Assembly: GCF_022603395.1 (NCBI RefSeq)
Contig: NZ_JAIBKA010000003.1
Span: forward strand, 310,001 to 374,000
DNA from: Desulfoferrobacter suflitae
Lineage (GTDB): Bacteria; Desulfobacterota; Syntrophobacteria; Syntrophobacterales; Syntrophobacteraceae
Length of the DNA: 64,000 nt
Reading direction: 5' to 3'
Part shown: positions 45,965 to 54,710 of the stretch, one piece after another
How the letters are laid out: every line of letters starts with the position of its first letter
Numbering within the stretch: position 1 is the first letter of the stretch
Position numbers and translations under genes: made by a program
Notes under the pieces: model-generated
The model's database searches: none
What the model was told of the DNA's origin: nothing
Seen by the model: only the letters and a program-made list of their open reading frames with translations

Positions 45965-47128
45965 TCATTGGGTCTGCTTTACCGGAGGAGCAATGGACCA
46001 CAGGAACAGAGCAAGGCTCAACAGAGTGCACAAACAGGAAGTCAGAGCATTTGGCAGGATGCTGTGATTGTGGGTCCACAGCCAGGGGCCGGAGAGCGAG
46101 GCAAACATGCGGCCGGCCACATTAAGACTGTAATTCGTTGCCAGCCACCTGCCGCGCTGCATGGGCGCCAGCTCGGATACGTAGGAAATCATGGAAACAA
46201 AGGTCAGCTCAAACAGAAAAAACACGGTCATCAACGCCGGCATGGCGAGCAGCAGGGAACCTTGACCTGCTATCAGGGAAAGATAGGCCAGCGCGCCTGT
46301 CAACAGCCCTGCACAGATGGTGCGGCGTTTTCCCAGTCGATCCACGGCCAGTGCAACCGTCAGTTCGCCCGCCAGCTCGGCAAGGCCCGCCAGCGAAGAT
46401 AGAAAGCCCAGAGCTTCCACCCGCAAGGAAAAACATTGCTCCAGCCAGGCACCGAAAACGATCATGATGTTTTCGTTGGCAAAGGCCATCAGAAAGGTGC
46501 AAAAGAGAACCAGAGACGGTGCCGTTCTGGCGAGCAGGGATGCGTGGGAAGGATCTGCGGGCTGGAAGATAGCGACGCGGTCCGACTGCGGCGCCTTCAG
46601 TCGACCGGTGAAAAAGAGCATCAGCAGGGAGGCCAGTGCCAGGAGCACAAAGGGACTGCGCCATCCCACCTGGGCAATGAGCAGACCACAGACGGGAATT
46701 CCCAGAAACCAGCTTGCCGACCAACTGGCTTCGATCAAACCAATGACTCGGGCGCGCCGGGAATAGGGTACGCTGGCGCTGACGTATGCCTGTGAAACGG
46801 GTACGTAGGCTGTCTGTGCCAGTCCGAGAAGGGCGAATCCCACTAATGCCCATAAAAAGGAACTGGAGAAGGAAACCAGCGTGTTTCCCAAGAAAAGAAT
46901 GGAGAGCGCCACCAGCATCCACCGCACATAACCGATGCGCTCTCCCCACATGCCAAAAAAAATGCCTGCCAAACCGGTTACCGAACGTGCCGTGAGGAAC
47001 AGTCCCGCCTGCTGAAGAGGAATACTCAGCCCGCGGCTGATCGCCGGCAGAAAAGGGTAGACTACCCGAAAGCTCAGGTTGAGAACCACCCGGCTGATGA
47101 AGATGACAAGCCATGCAAATTGGGTCAA
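45965..47128 (-). CDS. MFS transporter
   Basis: A major facilitator superfamily protein of about 387 residues with 12 hydrophobic helices. The loop 2-3 region has GMWGERIGYVRWM and the loop 8-9 DRLGKRRTI, both MFS-like. TTG 47128 is the favoured start since AGG lies upstream and the sequence becomes hydrophobic right after; a longer frame to 47203 adds 25 unlikely residues. It follows ridA after a strong hairpin, so it may be separate from the catabolic operon or expressed at low level as an efflux outlet. Substrate unknown. Confidence 0.85.
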   Translation of the reverse strand: MTQFAWLVIFISRVVLNLSFRVVYPFLPAISRGLSIPLQQAGLFLTARSVTGLAGIFFGMWGERIGYVRWMLVALSILFLGNTLVSFSSSFLWALVGFALLGLAQTAYVPVSQAYVSASVPYSRRARVIGLIEASWSASWFLGIPVCGLLIAQVGWRSPFVLLALASLLMLFFTGRLKAPQSDRVAIFQPADPSHASLLARTAPSLVLFCTFLMAFANENIMIVFGAWLEQCFSLRVEALGFLSSLAGLAELAGELTVALAVDRLGKRRTICAGLLTGALAYLSLIAGQGSLLLAMPALMTVFFLFELTFVSMISYVSELAPMQRGRWLATNYSLNVAGRMFASLSGPWLWTHNHSILPNALTSCLCTLLSLALFLWSIAPPVKQTQ

Positions 47129-47267
47129 ACAGCACCTGCCCTGAACGGCGTCGCAGTGCGCTCCTGAGTGCAGGCGGCGCAAAGTGGCATGTTGAGTCTG
47201 CAAAAGGTCCGTTTAAAACAAAAAATACCTCTTCGTAAAGCGGCATTTTCGGCAAGGTTACAATTCC

Positions 47268-47298
47268 GCGCACCCCCGCTGAAACAGCAGGGGTGCGC
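47268..47298 (-). terminator. strong hairpin between ridA and the MFS gene
   Basis: GCGCACCCC-c-GCTG (47268-47281) pairs with CAGC-a-GGGGTGCGC (47285-47298): 13 pairs plus one mismatch, AAA loop. It lies 92 bases after the ridA stop on the minus strand. No T run follows, so termination may be incomplete or Rho-assisted. It likely marks the main end of the catabolic operon. Confidence 0.6.
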
Positions 47299-47389
47299 AG
47301 TGATCAGCGTCCTTGTCAGTCCTGAAGCGGCAAAATGGTTGGGGTGTTCGATGGAGAGCCGCACTGAAGCAGAAATTGATGCAGGTCAA

Positions 47390-47770
47390 TCATTCGGCAG
47401 CAGCGATAAAATCGATTTCGACATCAAGCCCATCGTCAATGCCTGCGACCGCAACGGTCAAGCGGGCAGGGGGATCATTTGGAAAAAACTTCTTGTAGGC
47501 TTCGCTCATCTCGGCTTTATGGTCCATCGAAGAAATGTAAACAGTGGTTTTTAATACCTTGTCCAGGCTGGAACCGGCAGCCTCAAGAATTGCCGCGGTA
47601 TTGTTCAAAATGCGCTCGGTTTGCTGGGCGATACTGTCATGAACGGGTTTGCCGGTTCCTGGATCTTCCGATGTCTGCCCCGCAACAAAAATGAGATTGC
47701 CGTACTTGATCGCCTGTGAATAAGGCCCGGGCTTCGGTGCGTTAACCGTGTAAATGGCTTCCTTTTTCAT
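47390..47770 (-). CDS. ridA: RidA family enamine/imine deaminase
   Basis: A 126-residue protein of the YjgF/YER057c/UK114 family that hydrolyses reactive enamine and imine products of PLP dehydratases. Visible marks are APKPGPYSQAIKYGNLIFVAGQ at the N terminus, and the active-site arginine in PPARLTVAVAGID near residue 105. ATG 47770 follows GGAG at eight bases. It sits just downstream of the M24 protein and close to the EutB-like dehydratase, which would produce the very kind of intermediate that RidA clears. Confidence 0.95.
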   Translation of the reverse strand: MKKEAIYTVNAPKPGPYSQAIKYGNLIFVAGQTSEDPGTGKPVHDSIAQQTERILNNTAAILEAAGSSLDKVLKTTVYISSMDHKAEMSEAYKKFFPNDPPARLTVAVAGIDDGLDVEIDFIAAAE

Positions 47771-47823
47771 TGCATGTTCTCCTGCTCGCATGGGATTGTT
47801 TTGCGTCACATTAAGTCCGGTCG

Positions 47824-48996
47824 TTATTCCTTGACAAAAAGCTGCCTTGGAAAATCCACAAATGTCTCACAGCCATTTTCCGTCACCAGAAATGGTTCGC
47901 TACACTCGAAGCCAAATCGATCCAGCCAGATTCCCGGCATGAAATGTATGGTCATACCGGGCCTGAGAACAGTTCGGTCTCCGGGTCGCAGGCTGATGGT
48001 GTGCTCCCCCCAATCGGGAGGATAATTCAACCCGTATGCATAGCCAACGCGTGATTCCTTCACCACGCGGCTGCCGGCAATGGCATGTCGCCAGGTTTCT
48101 TCAACCTGTTCAGCGGTCACGCCGGGTTTGATGAAGTCCAGTGTCCTGTTGAGGCCGTGGATGACCACTTTGGCGATCTCGTCGAGTTCCGCCGGCGGCT
48201 TACCGAGATAGACTGTTCTGGAGAGAGGGGCGTGATACCGGTTCTTGCATCCCGATAGTTCCAGCAGAACTACATCGCCTGTTTCATACTTTCTATCGAC
48301 CCAGGACAAGTGGGCGGTGGAAGTTCTGAGGGCGGAGGGCATTATGGGAATGATGGCACTGTAGTCGCCGGTGAACTCAGCTGTTCCGCTTATCTGGGCA
48401 TGGTAAACATTGGCTGCGGCGTCGCCTTCCCGCACCCCGACATCAATGGAATCGACAGCCGTTTGCATGACCTTTTCTGCAATTCTCGAGGCCATGCGCA
48501 GGTAGTCGATCTCCTGGGCGGATTTGATGCTGCGAACCCAGTTCACAATCAGATCACCATTCTTGATGGTATCATTTGGCAGATCATGCCGCAGCTGATC
48601 CAAACAGCGGCCGGTGAAGTAGTAATTGTCCATTTCCACGCCGAGATCTTTTCGGTCGCAGCCGATTTCTTTGAGCAGATCGACCGCGAAGCTCATCGGG
48701 TGCTTCACCTGGGATTGCACATAGTCGTCGGTGTAGCCGCGCACATTGTGATCCTGCAGCCAGGTCGTGATGCGTGCTCCGTTGCTGTCCTGCTGCCTGC
48801 CGAACCAGATCGGTTCTTGCCGGTTCAGTGCCACGATGACTCCCTGATGCACATAAAACGACCAGCCATCGTAGCCGGTGAGGTAATTCATATTGGCAGG
48901 ATCGGTAACCAGCAATACTTCGATGCCGCGCTGCTGCATAGCTTCTTTGGTTTTTCTCAACCGTTCCTGGTACTCTGATACTTCAAAGTAAAGCAT
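47824..48996 (-). CDS. M24-fold hydrolase, ectoine hydrolase (EutD/DoeA)-like, copy 2
   Basis: A 390-residue M24 (creatinase/Xaa-Pro dipeptidase fold) protein. The N-terminal DPANMNYLTGYDGWSFYV is characteristic of the ectoine hydrolase branch. Of the five M24 metal ligands most appear changed: the first Asp is Glu (LELSG, 246), the second is lost (YHAPLSRT instead of a D-I-T-R-T type motif) and the EPG glutamate is Met (FMPGIW, 353). This fits a metal-independent creatinase/EutD-type enzyme. GGAGG precedes ATG 48996. Ectoine hydrolase is the nearest described function by resemblance; the substrate is unproven. Confidence 0.8.
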   Translation of the reverse strand: MLYFEVSEYQERLRKTKEAMQQRGIEVLLVTDPANMNYLTGYDGWSFYVHQGVIVALNRQEPIWFGRQQDSNGARITTWLQDHNVRGYTDDYVQSQVKHPMSFAVDLLKEIGCDRKDLGVEMDNYYFTGRCLDQLRHDLPNDTIKNGDLIVNWVRSIKSAQEIDYLRMASRIAEKVMQTAVDSIDVGVREGDAAANVYHAQISGTAEFTGDYSAIIPIMPSALRTSTAHLSWVDRKYETGDVVLLELSGCKNRYHAPLSRTVYLGKPPAELDEIAKVVIHGLNRTLDFIKPGVTAEQVEETWRHAIAGSRVVKESRVGYAYGLNYPPDWGEHTISLRPGDRTVLRPGMTIHFMPGIWLDRFGFECSEPFLVTENGCETFVDFPRQLFVKE

Positions 48997-49033
48997 GGAA
49001 TGCCTCCGTGCCCAATCGGTCTACAGGGTGAAC

Positions 49034-50023
49034 TCAGGTGCCGGGTGATTGCTGCTCAACGGCAATCCGGGTGAGCAAGGCAATGTCCACATTGCTTCCG
49101 CTCATCACCACTGCGATATTCTTTCCGAGATTCGCGGTTTTCCCCGACAGCAGAGCAGCGATCCCTACCGCGCCCGATCCTTCCACCACCAGATGATGTT
49201 TGTCCAGCGCGAAAAACATGCCCCGGGCAATCTCATCTTCCGAGACCAAGACCATATCGTCCACGTAGGTCTGGGTCATGGGAAACGTGTAACGATTGTC
49301 GAGGCCGATCCCTCCAAGCAGCGCGTCCGCCAGGCTGTCTTTTTCTTCTATCTCAACCGGGCGGCCTTCTTTCAAGCAATGATACATAGCCGGTGCGCAC
49401 TCCATGGAAACTCCGATCACACGCAGGGACGGGTCCGCCGACTTCAGGGCGAAAGCAATCCCCGCAACCAATCCGCCTCCCGACACCGGCACGATGGCGG
49501 TATCAATGTCGGGCCGGTCTTCCATGAGCTCCAACCCGATGGTCCCCTGACCCGCAATTATAAAAGGATCGTCAAATGGCTTGATCATTGTCAGCTTTTG
49601 TTCGCGCTGCAACTCGATCGCATAGGCGTATGCTTCATCCTGACTGACTCCGTGCACCGCCACTTCCGCACCCAGCTGACGCATGGCTTCCACCCGGTAT
49701 TGAGGGACTCTATTGGACAGGCAAATAACGGCGCGTATGCCCAGTTGCTTAGCTACCGCAGCCACAGCCCGTCCGTGGTTGCCGGTGGAAAATGCGATGA
49801 CCCCGCGCGACTTTTCTTCTTCGGATAAACTCAGCAGTTTGTTGGCGGCCCCGCGAATCTTGAAAGACCCAGTGGGCTGCAGCCCTTCATACTTCAAATA
49901 CACCGAATCGCCCGTCAGTTCGGATAAGGATGGGGACGGAATCAAAGGAGTTTGCCAGGCAATTGATGATATTCTTTCTTTTGCTCTGTAGATCTCCTTC
50001 AGAGAAATTTCGCTCTGTTGCAT
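49034..50023 (-). CDS. PLP-dependent threonine dehydratase-like enzyme (EutB-like)
   Basis: A 329-residue fold-type II PLP enzyme. The lysine is in PTGSFKIRGAANK, the substrate loop FSTGNHGRAVAA and the phosphate loop VSGGGLVAG. It lacks the C-terminal ACT regulatory domain of biosynthetic threonine deaminase. Overall sequence resembles the hydroxyectoine-utilisation dehydratase EutB, and the neighbouring EutD-like and RidA genes support a catabolic role; serine/threonine or 3-hydroxyaspartate dehydratase activity are other options. AGGAGA precedes ATG 50023. Confidence 0.85.
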   Translation of the reverse strand: MQQSEISLKEIYRAKERISSIAWQTPLIPSPSLSELTGDSVYLKYEGLQPTGSFKIRGAANKLLSLSEEEKSRGVIAFSTGNHGRAVAAVAKQLGIRAVICLSNRVPQYRVEAMRQLGAEVAVHGVSQDEAYAYAIELQREQKLTMIKPFDDPFIIAGQGTIGLELMEDRPDIDTAIVPVSGGGLVAGIAFALKSADPSLRVIGVSMECAPAMYHCLKEGRPVEIEEKDSLADALLGGIGLDNRYTFPMTQTYVDDMVLVSEDEIARGMFFALDKHHLVVEGSGAVGIAALLSGKTANLGKNIAVVMSGSNVDIALLTRIAVEQQSPGT

Positions 50024-50088
50024 GCGCGTTCTCCTGACTATGCGATATTATGACTTGCTTCAGCACACTAACCCAAGCTCTCCAGCAA

Positions 50089-50140
50089 GGACCAAAAACC
50101 CGCCCCCAAGATGGTTCCCTCGCAGGGCGGAGTTTGGTCC
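50089..50140 (-). repeat. long hairpin between dctP and the EutB-like gene
   Basis: GGACCAAA (50089-50096) pairs with TTTGGTCC (50133-50140), and CCGCCC (50100-50105) with GGGCGG (50125-50130). It lies in the 190-base gap after the dctP stop. No T run follows. Such hairpins after receptor genes commonly protect the upstream message from exonucleases and raise receptor level. Confidence 0.65.
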
Positions 50141-50213
50141 TGCCAAGGTCGATTTCGTGACTCTATTCATGAGCTGCGAGCTCAGTGAAAAACGAGAGAA
50201 GCCCGTTTGCTCG

Positions 50214-51263
50214 CTATGAACCGATCTCTTTTTGGACCTTTTCGATTTCCTTCACCAGCGAATCGAGGATTTCCCTGGCTTGCGGGCCGCCGATTTCAAC
50301 GTATTTGTCCCGCACCACCATGGCTTTTTCCTGAAAAGCTGCCCGCTCTTCCGGAGTGAGCTCGTAGTGAACCATGGATGGCTTGGCCTTGAGGATCTTT
50401 CCCTTTCTCTCCTCGTTGAGCTTATCCTGATAAGAAAAGATGAAATCCGTCGCTGCAGCCGATGCTTCATCCACGATCTTCTTGATATCGTCGGGGAGGT
50501 TTTTATAGAACTCATTGTTGCTCACGAAGGTGCAGATGAACATCAATTGATCGGCTTTGATCATGTACTTGGTCACTTCGTAGAACTTCATTTCCTCGAT
50601 GGCAAAGTAGGGATTCACCTGGCCGTCAATCATCTTTAGCTGCAACGCGCTGTAGATTTCCGAGTAGGGCATGGGTGTGGGACTGGCTCCGTAAGCCTTA
50701 TACGCTTCGACCAGGAGTGGCGAGGTCATGACCCGCATTTTGAAACCTTCGAAATCGTCCGGTTTACGAATTTCCTTGTTGGTTGTCCAGATCTGCCAGC
50801 CTTCAGGAATGATCGAGAGCAGCCTGAAGTCCTTTGCTTCATAACAATGGCCCAGGGTATCATAAAGAGCGGCGCTTTCCTTCAGGACCTTTTTGATCAC
50901 TTCTTCATTGCTCGGGAACAGATAATGCACCGAGAAGATCTGTACTTCGGGGATGTAGGAACCCAAATGTCCCGGCGATTGAAAGGCGAACTCCACCGCG
51001 CCGTTTTGCAGGAGCTCGGTGATTTGACTGGAAGTGCCGAGCTGACCGTAGGGATAAATATCGACCTGGATGTCACCATTCGACTTCTGCTCGGCTACTT
51101 CCTTGAACTTTTTGGCAAAAGCGTCCTGCATGCTCCCTTCGATTTCTTCCAGAGCGAAACGCCAGCTATATTTGGCAGCGGATGCTTTGGCCGCATGGAA
51201 TCCGAATAAGAATACCAGAGCCAGGGAGAGGCAGATTACTGTCATGAGATGTCGTCTTTTCAT
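50214..51263 (-). CDS. dctP: TRAP transporter solute receptor DctP
   Basis: A 349-residue periplasmic receptor with a signal peptide (VICLSLALVFLFGFHAAKASA) and the DctP ligand motif EGFKMRVMTSPLLVEAYKAYGA containing the substrate-holding arginine, plus AVEFAFQSPGHLG and DGQVNPYFAI. ATG 51263 has AAGGAG six bases upstream. It belongs to the TRAP system whose membrane subunits lie upstream in the same cluster (dctQ 54.7 kb, dctM 52.7 kb), with the M20 gene and the racemase-like gene interposed. The order Q-M-P is interrupted by enzyme genes, supporting a dedicated catabolic importer. Confidence 0.92.
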   Translation of the reverse strand: MKRRHLMTVICLSLALVFLFGFHAAKASAAKYSWRFALEEIEGSMQDAFAKKFKEVAEQKSNGDIQVDIYPYGQLGTSSQITELLQNGAVEFAFQSPGHLGSYIPEVQIFSVHYLFPSNEEVIKKVLKESAALYDTLGHCYEAKDFRLLSIIPEGWQIWTTNKEIRKPDDFEGFKMRVMTSPLLVEAYKAYGASPTPMPYSEIYSALQLKMIDGQVNPYFAIEEMKFYEVTKYMIKADQLMFICTFVSNNEFYKNLPDDIKKIVDEASAAATDFIFSYQDKLNEERKGKILKAKPSMVHYELTPEERAAFQEKAMVVRDKYVEIGGPQAREILDSLVKEIEKVQKEIGS

Positions 51264-51302
51264 GTGAAACTCCTTGGTGGTTGAATGGTTGAATGGTTTA
51301 AA

Positions 51303-51357
51303 GGAAACCCTGCTTACCCAAAGGGGCAGCCGCACAAAGTTGAGTTGCGGGGTTTCC
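51303..51357 (-). repeat. hairpin in the leader of dctP
   Basis: GGAAACCC (51303-51310) pairs with GGGTTTCC (51350-51357); inside, CCGCA pairs with TGCGG. On the minus strand it is followed by TTTAAA. It lies between the M20 stop and dctP, and may terminate part of the transcript or protect the 5' end of a dctP message. Confidence 0.55.
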
Positions 51358-51423
51358 CGATGGACACCGACCGTAGACCTGATGGTGCCCGATTGCTCGC
51401 AAGAAACAAAAGGTCGTTCCTGT

Positions 51424-52629
51424 TCACCCCCTTTCTTCCATGTTATGCTCGCGGTTCAAATAGTGCATCGCGGTTCTCACGTGCATTTCTACTCCAAGCT
51501 TCAGCACATCTTCGTCAATGTTGAAGCGCGGGTGATGATGGGGGAAATCGGTTTGTTTCTGACGATTGCCTGCACCAATGAAATAAAAAACTCCCGGAAC
51601 TCTGGCGGCAAACTCTGAGAAATCCTCGCCCGCCAACGAAACGTAGGACACAATCTTTTCGGCAGCACACGATTCTTCCAATACTTTCCGGGCGACCGAT
51701 CTGACCACTTCTGTCAAGGCTTGATCGTTCACCAGAGTCGGATGTCCCGATACGAAATCCAGTTGGTAATCGGCCCGATAGGCCTTGCACGTGTTGGCCA
51801 CAATACGCTCGAAGCGATGTTCAGGCCCCTCCTCGCCCTCACTGGTTGCGTGCAGAAAACGCATGGTGCCCTTGATGGTCACCTTGTCGGGGATAATATT
51901 GGAGGCCGTGCCGCCTTCGATTTGTCCGAACATAATGATCGTTGGCTGCAACACACTGATTTCTCTTGTTTGAATGGCCTGGACCGCCTGAATGACGTTT
52001 GCTGCGGTAAGAATGGGATCGATCGAGTTCTGGGGTGTTGCCGTATGGCCGCCTTTGCCTTTGATGACAAGATCGAAGTGATTCATGCCGGCCATGACCG
52101 GACCCGCGGTTATGGCCATCTTACCCGATTCCAGCGTGGACCAGAGGTGAATGCCGAAACAGGCATCCACGGGGGGATCTTCCAGCACACCGTCTTCAAT
52201 CATCTGCAGCGCCGCCACGTTTTCTTCGTTGGGTTCAAATACAAACTTGACATTGCCCGCCAATTCGTCCCGATGTCGGCACAGAATTTTTGCCGCCACC
52301 AGTAGCATGGCGGTATGGCCGTCGTGGGCGCAGGCGTGCATGATTCCATCGTGGACTGACTTGTAGGAAACCTCGTTTTCTTCCTGTACAGGCAGGGCAT
52401 CCATGTCCGCCCGCAGCATCACTGTAAGCCCCGCACGCTTGCCGTAAAGTGTGGCCACCACGCCGGTCTTGGTGATTTGTTTGGGTTTCAGGCCAAGCTT
52501 ATCGAGATATTCCATAACCGTTTGCGAGGTTCTGAATTCCTCAAAGCCGAGCTCGGGGTGCTGATGGAAGTCTCTCCTCAATTTAATGACCTCCTCATTC
52601 AGCTCCAATACTTCTTTTTTTATCTCCAT
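51424..52629 (-). CDS. M20 family amidohydrolase (hippurate hydrolase/deacylase type)
   Basis: A 401-residue metal-dependent aminoacylase of the M20D group. Visible ligands are CAHDGHTAMLL (Cys and His), EPNEEN (catalytic and metal Glu), GKGGHTATPQNSIDP (dimer domain His) and the C-terminal PHHHPRFNID. Members remove acyl groups from N-acyl amino acids. In this cluster it could deacylate the product of the M24 hydrolase, replacing the unrelated EutE/DoeB deacetylase of ectoine pathways. That role is inference. AAGGAAA precedes ATG 52629. Confidence 0.9.
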   Translation of the reverse strand: MEIKKEVLELNEEVIKLRRDFHQHPELGFEEFRTSQTVMEYLDKLGLKPKQITKTGVVATLYGKRAGLTVMLRADMDALPVQEENEVSYKSVHDGIMHACAHDGHTAMLLVAAKILCRHRDELAGNVKFVFEPNEENVAALQMIEDGVLEDPPVDACFGIHLWSTLESGKMAITAGPVMAGMNHFDLVIKGKGGHTATPQNSIDPILTAANVIQAVQAIQTREISVLQPTIIMFGQIEGGTASNIIPDKVTIKGTMRFLHATSEGEEGPEHRFERIVANTCKAYRADYQLDFVSGHPTLVNDQALTEVVRSVARKVLEESCAAEKIVSYVSLAGEDFSEFAARVPGVFYFIGAGNRQKQTDFPHHHPRFNIDEDVLKLGVEMHVRTAMHYLNREHNMEERG

Positions 52630-52653
52630 AAATTTTCCTTCTTTTACAGCGGG

Positions 52654-53934
52654 CTATCGGAAAGCCAGGTTACGCAAAAACAATGCGATTTGAGGGAAGA
52701 ATATGAGCAAAGCATTGGCCGTGAGCAGCATGAAAAGAAAAGGTGGAGCTCCCTTGACCACTTCCAGGTAGGGTCGACGAAATATGGCTATGGCCGTAAA
52801 AATGTCGCACCCAAAGGGCGGGGTCGCGGATCCGATGGCGCACTGCAGGGTGACGATGGTGCCGACCAAAACCGGATCGATGCCGGCGTTGACGGCGACC
52901 GGGTGAAAGATGGGCGACAGGATAATGATCACAACAATGGGATCCACGAACATACAGCCGACAAAGAAAGCCACCGATATAACGAAAAGAATCCAGAGCT
53001 GCGAAGGGTCGCTACCCAGCAGTTGCGGCAGCAGCATGCTGGGTATTTTGGCAAAGGAAATAGTCCAGGAAAAAGCCGTTCCCACTCCCACCAGGATGAA
53101 GACAACCGAAGTCACGATTCCCGTGGACAAGGCTATGCCGGGGATCTGCTTGAGGGAAACCGTTTTATAGACCAAGACTTCCAGAATGAAAGCGTAGAGC
53201 ACTGAAATGGCGGCGGCTTCGGTTGGACTGAAAATTCCGCCGTAGATGCCTCCGATGATGATTGCGGGAAATCCCAACGGCAGGATCGCCCCTTTCATGG
53301 CCAGAAAACGTTCCTTCCAGGTTGCCTTGGGAAGAGTCGGGATGCCCATGATTTTAGAGTAAATGGCGGAATAGGCGGAAAACATGAGAAGAATCATAAA
53401 CCCCGGACCGATTCCGGCGATGAACAATTCGCCCACCGATGCTCCGGTGACGACTCCATAAACGATCATCCCGATACTCGGCGGAATGAGAAAGGCAATG
53501 TCACTCGCATTGATGATCAAAGCCGTTGCAAAACCGCTTGAATAGCCGGCTTCCAGAAGCTTTGGGCGGAGCGGGCCGCCGATGGCGCACACCGTCGCCT
53601 GGGTTGATCCGGAAACTGCTCCGAACAGGGTGCATCCGGCCGCGGTCACGATCGGCAGACCCCCTCGAATGTGCCTGATGAACTTATTGACAAGGTCCAA
53701 CAGCCTGTCGGCAGAATGACCCGCGGTCATGATGTCGGCGGCGAAGATGAACATGGGCACTGCGATCAGAGCCAGCGGAGTGACCCCTCCGATGGTCTGC
53801 TGGATCAGTATGGTTTTTTTCAGGAACGGAAAATATTGTTCGAAGACCACTACGGGAGCCACGATCAGCGCAACCATAAACGGAAAACTCAACAACAACG
53901 CCCCGATCATAATGACCATCATTATAGTAACCAT
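52654..53934 (-). CDS. dctM: TRAP transporter large permease DctM
   Basis: A 426-residue protein with about 12 hydrophobic helices, the ion-coupled transport subunit. Signatures are AVPMFIFAADIMTAG, AAGCTLFGAVSGSTQATVCAIG, FLIPPSIGMIVYGVVTGASVGELF and ATPPFGCDIFTAIAI. It uses a sodium or proton gradient to import the ligand delivered by DctP. The gene starts 41 bases after the racemase-like stop and is followed by the M20 gene after 24 bases, so co-transcription is likely. Confidence 0.95.
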   Translation of the reverse strand: MVTIMMVIMIGALLLSFPFMVALIVAPVVVFEQYFPFLKKTILIQQTIGGVTPLALIAVPMFIFAADIMTAGHSADRLLDLVNKFIRHIRGGLPIVTAAGCTLFGAVSGSTQATVCAIGGPLRPKLLEAGYSSGFATALIINASDIAFLIPPSIGMIVYGVVTGASVGELFIAGIGPGFMILLMFSAYSAIYSKIMGIPTLPKATWKERFLAMKGAILPLGFPAIIIGGIYGGIFSPTEAAAISVLYAFILEVLVYKTVSLKQIPGIALSTGIVTSVVFILVGVGTAFSWTISFAKIPSMLLPQLLGSDPSQLWILFVISVAFFVGCMFVDPIVVIIILSPIFHPVAVNAGIDPVLVGTIVTLQCAIGSATPPFGCDIFTAIAIFRRPYLEVVKGAPPFLFMLLTANALLIFFPQIALFLRNLAFR

Positions 53935-53975
53935 AGCTTTTTCCTTACTGGGAAACGATCCGCAAAAAGGTTTCG

Positions 53976-54710
53976 TTACATGAAGCCGTGAAAGCTTTGT
54001 TTAACAACCGCCGAATAGACGTAATTAATCATGCTTACGTAATCAAAAACGGGCAGGCCAACGGCATCCAGGATGGCCGCGCTGTAAGGCGGTAAGCAAC
54101 TGCATTCCAAAAGGAAAGCCCCTATTTGCGACTCGTTTTCCATCATCTGTTTGGCTTTCGCCGCTATCTCCCGCTCTATTTGTGCAGCGTCCAACCATCC
54201 GATTTCATCGAGAATGGCTGCACTAAAGCTCGGACAATCCTGCATGCCCCTGACAACCAGATGCTGCGTATTCTCTAACCCCAGGAACTCTCCGATGATT
54301 TCAGGGCTCATCTGGCGGGAATCGGCGCAGATGACGGCAAGCTTTTTGTCGCTGCCGATGATGCCGGTAATAAAAGGGATCTGCAGGAGGCTCGACAAGA
54401 AAACCGGCACATTGACGCGCTTCTTGAGCTCTTGCTGGTGAATCAGCATGTAGCCGCAGTCACCCGTTATCGCGCGCACTCCCTGTGACTCCAGTTCTAA
54501 GGCGGCGGCAAGAAGAGAATCAAAGGCGGTGGGATCTTTCCGGATGGCGCGTTCTACAGTAAAGCCGGGCACTTTTTGAAATCGCACGGGGAAGGGGTAG
54601 GTGGTGGCGTTGCCAACGTCACCAGGAATGAAGGGGGTGTAAGTATCCAGCAGGAGAATGCCGATGGCTTCGCCGTAACTTGCCTGTCCTTGCCGCGCCC
54701 GGTAGATCAT
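53976..54710 (-). CDS. Asp/Glu racemase superfamily protein (EutA/AroM-like)
   Basis: A 244-residue protein of the Asp/Glu/hydantoin racemase superfamily. Two cysteines occupy the paired catalytic positions: GDCGYM near residue 82 and ECSCLPPY near residue 203. Members include aspartate racemase, maleate isomerase, arylmalonate decarboxylase and the EutA protein of ectoine clusters. ATG 54710 overlaps the dctQ stop (ATGA) and is preceded by GAGAGGAG; a longer frame inside dctQ is unlikely. Placed between dctQ and dctM, it probably acts on the imported compound or an intermediate. Confidence 0.8.
   Translation of the reverse strand: MIYRARQGQASYGEAIGILLLDTYTPFIPGDVGNATTYPFPVRFQKVPGFTVERAIRKDPTAFDSLLAAALELESQGVRAITGDCGYMLIHQQELKKRVNVPVFLSSLLQIPFITGIIGSDKKLAVICADSRQMSPEIIGEFLGLENTQHLVVRGMQDCPSFSAAILDEIGWLDAAQIEREIAAKAKQMMENESQIGAFLLECSCLPPYSAAILDAVGLPVFDYVSMINYVYSAVVKQSFHGFM

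Noticed and set aside
51285-51618. Small plus-strand frames between dctP and the M20 gene
   Set aside because: They overlap the antisense of the M20 gene and the hairpin region and have no family resemblance.
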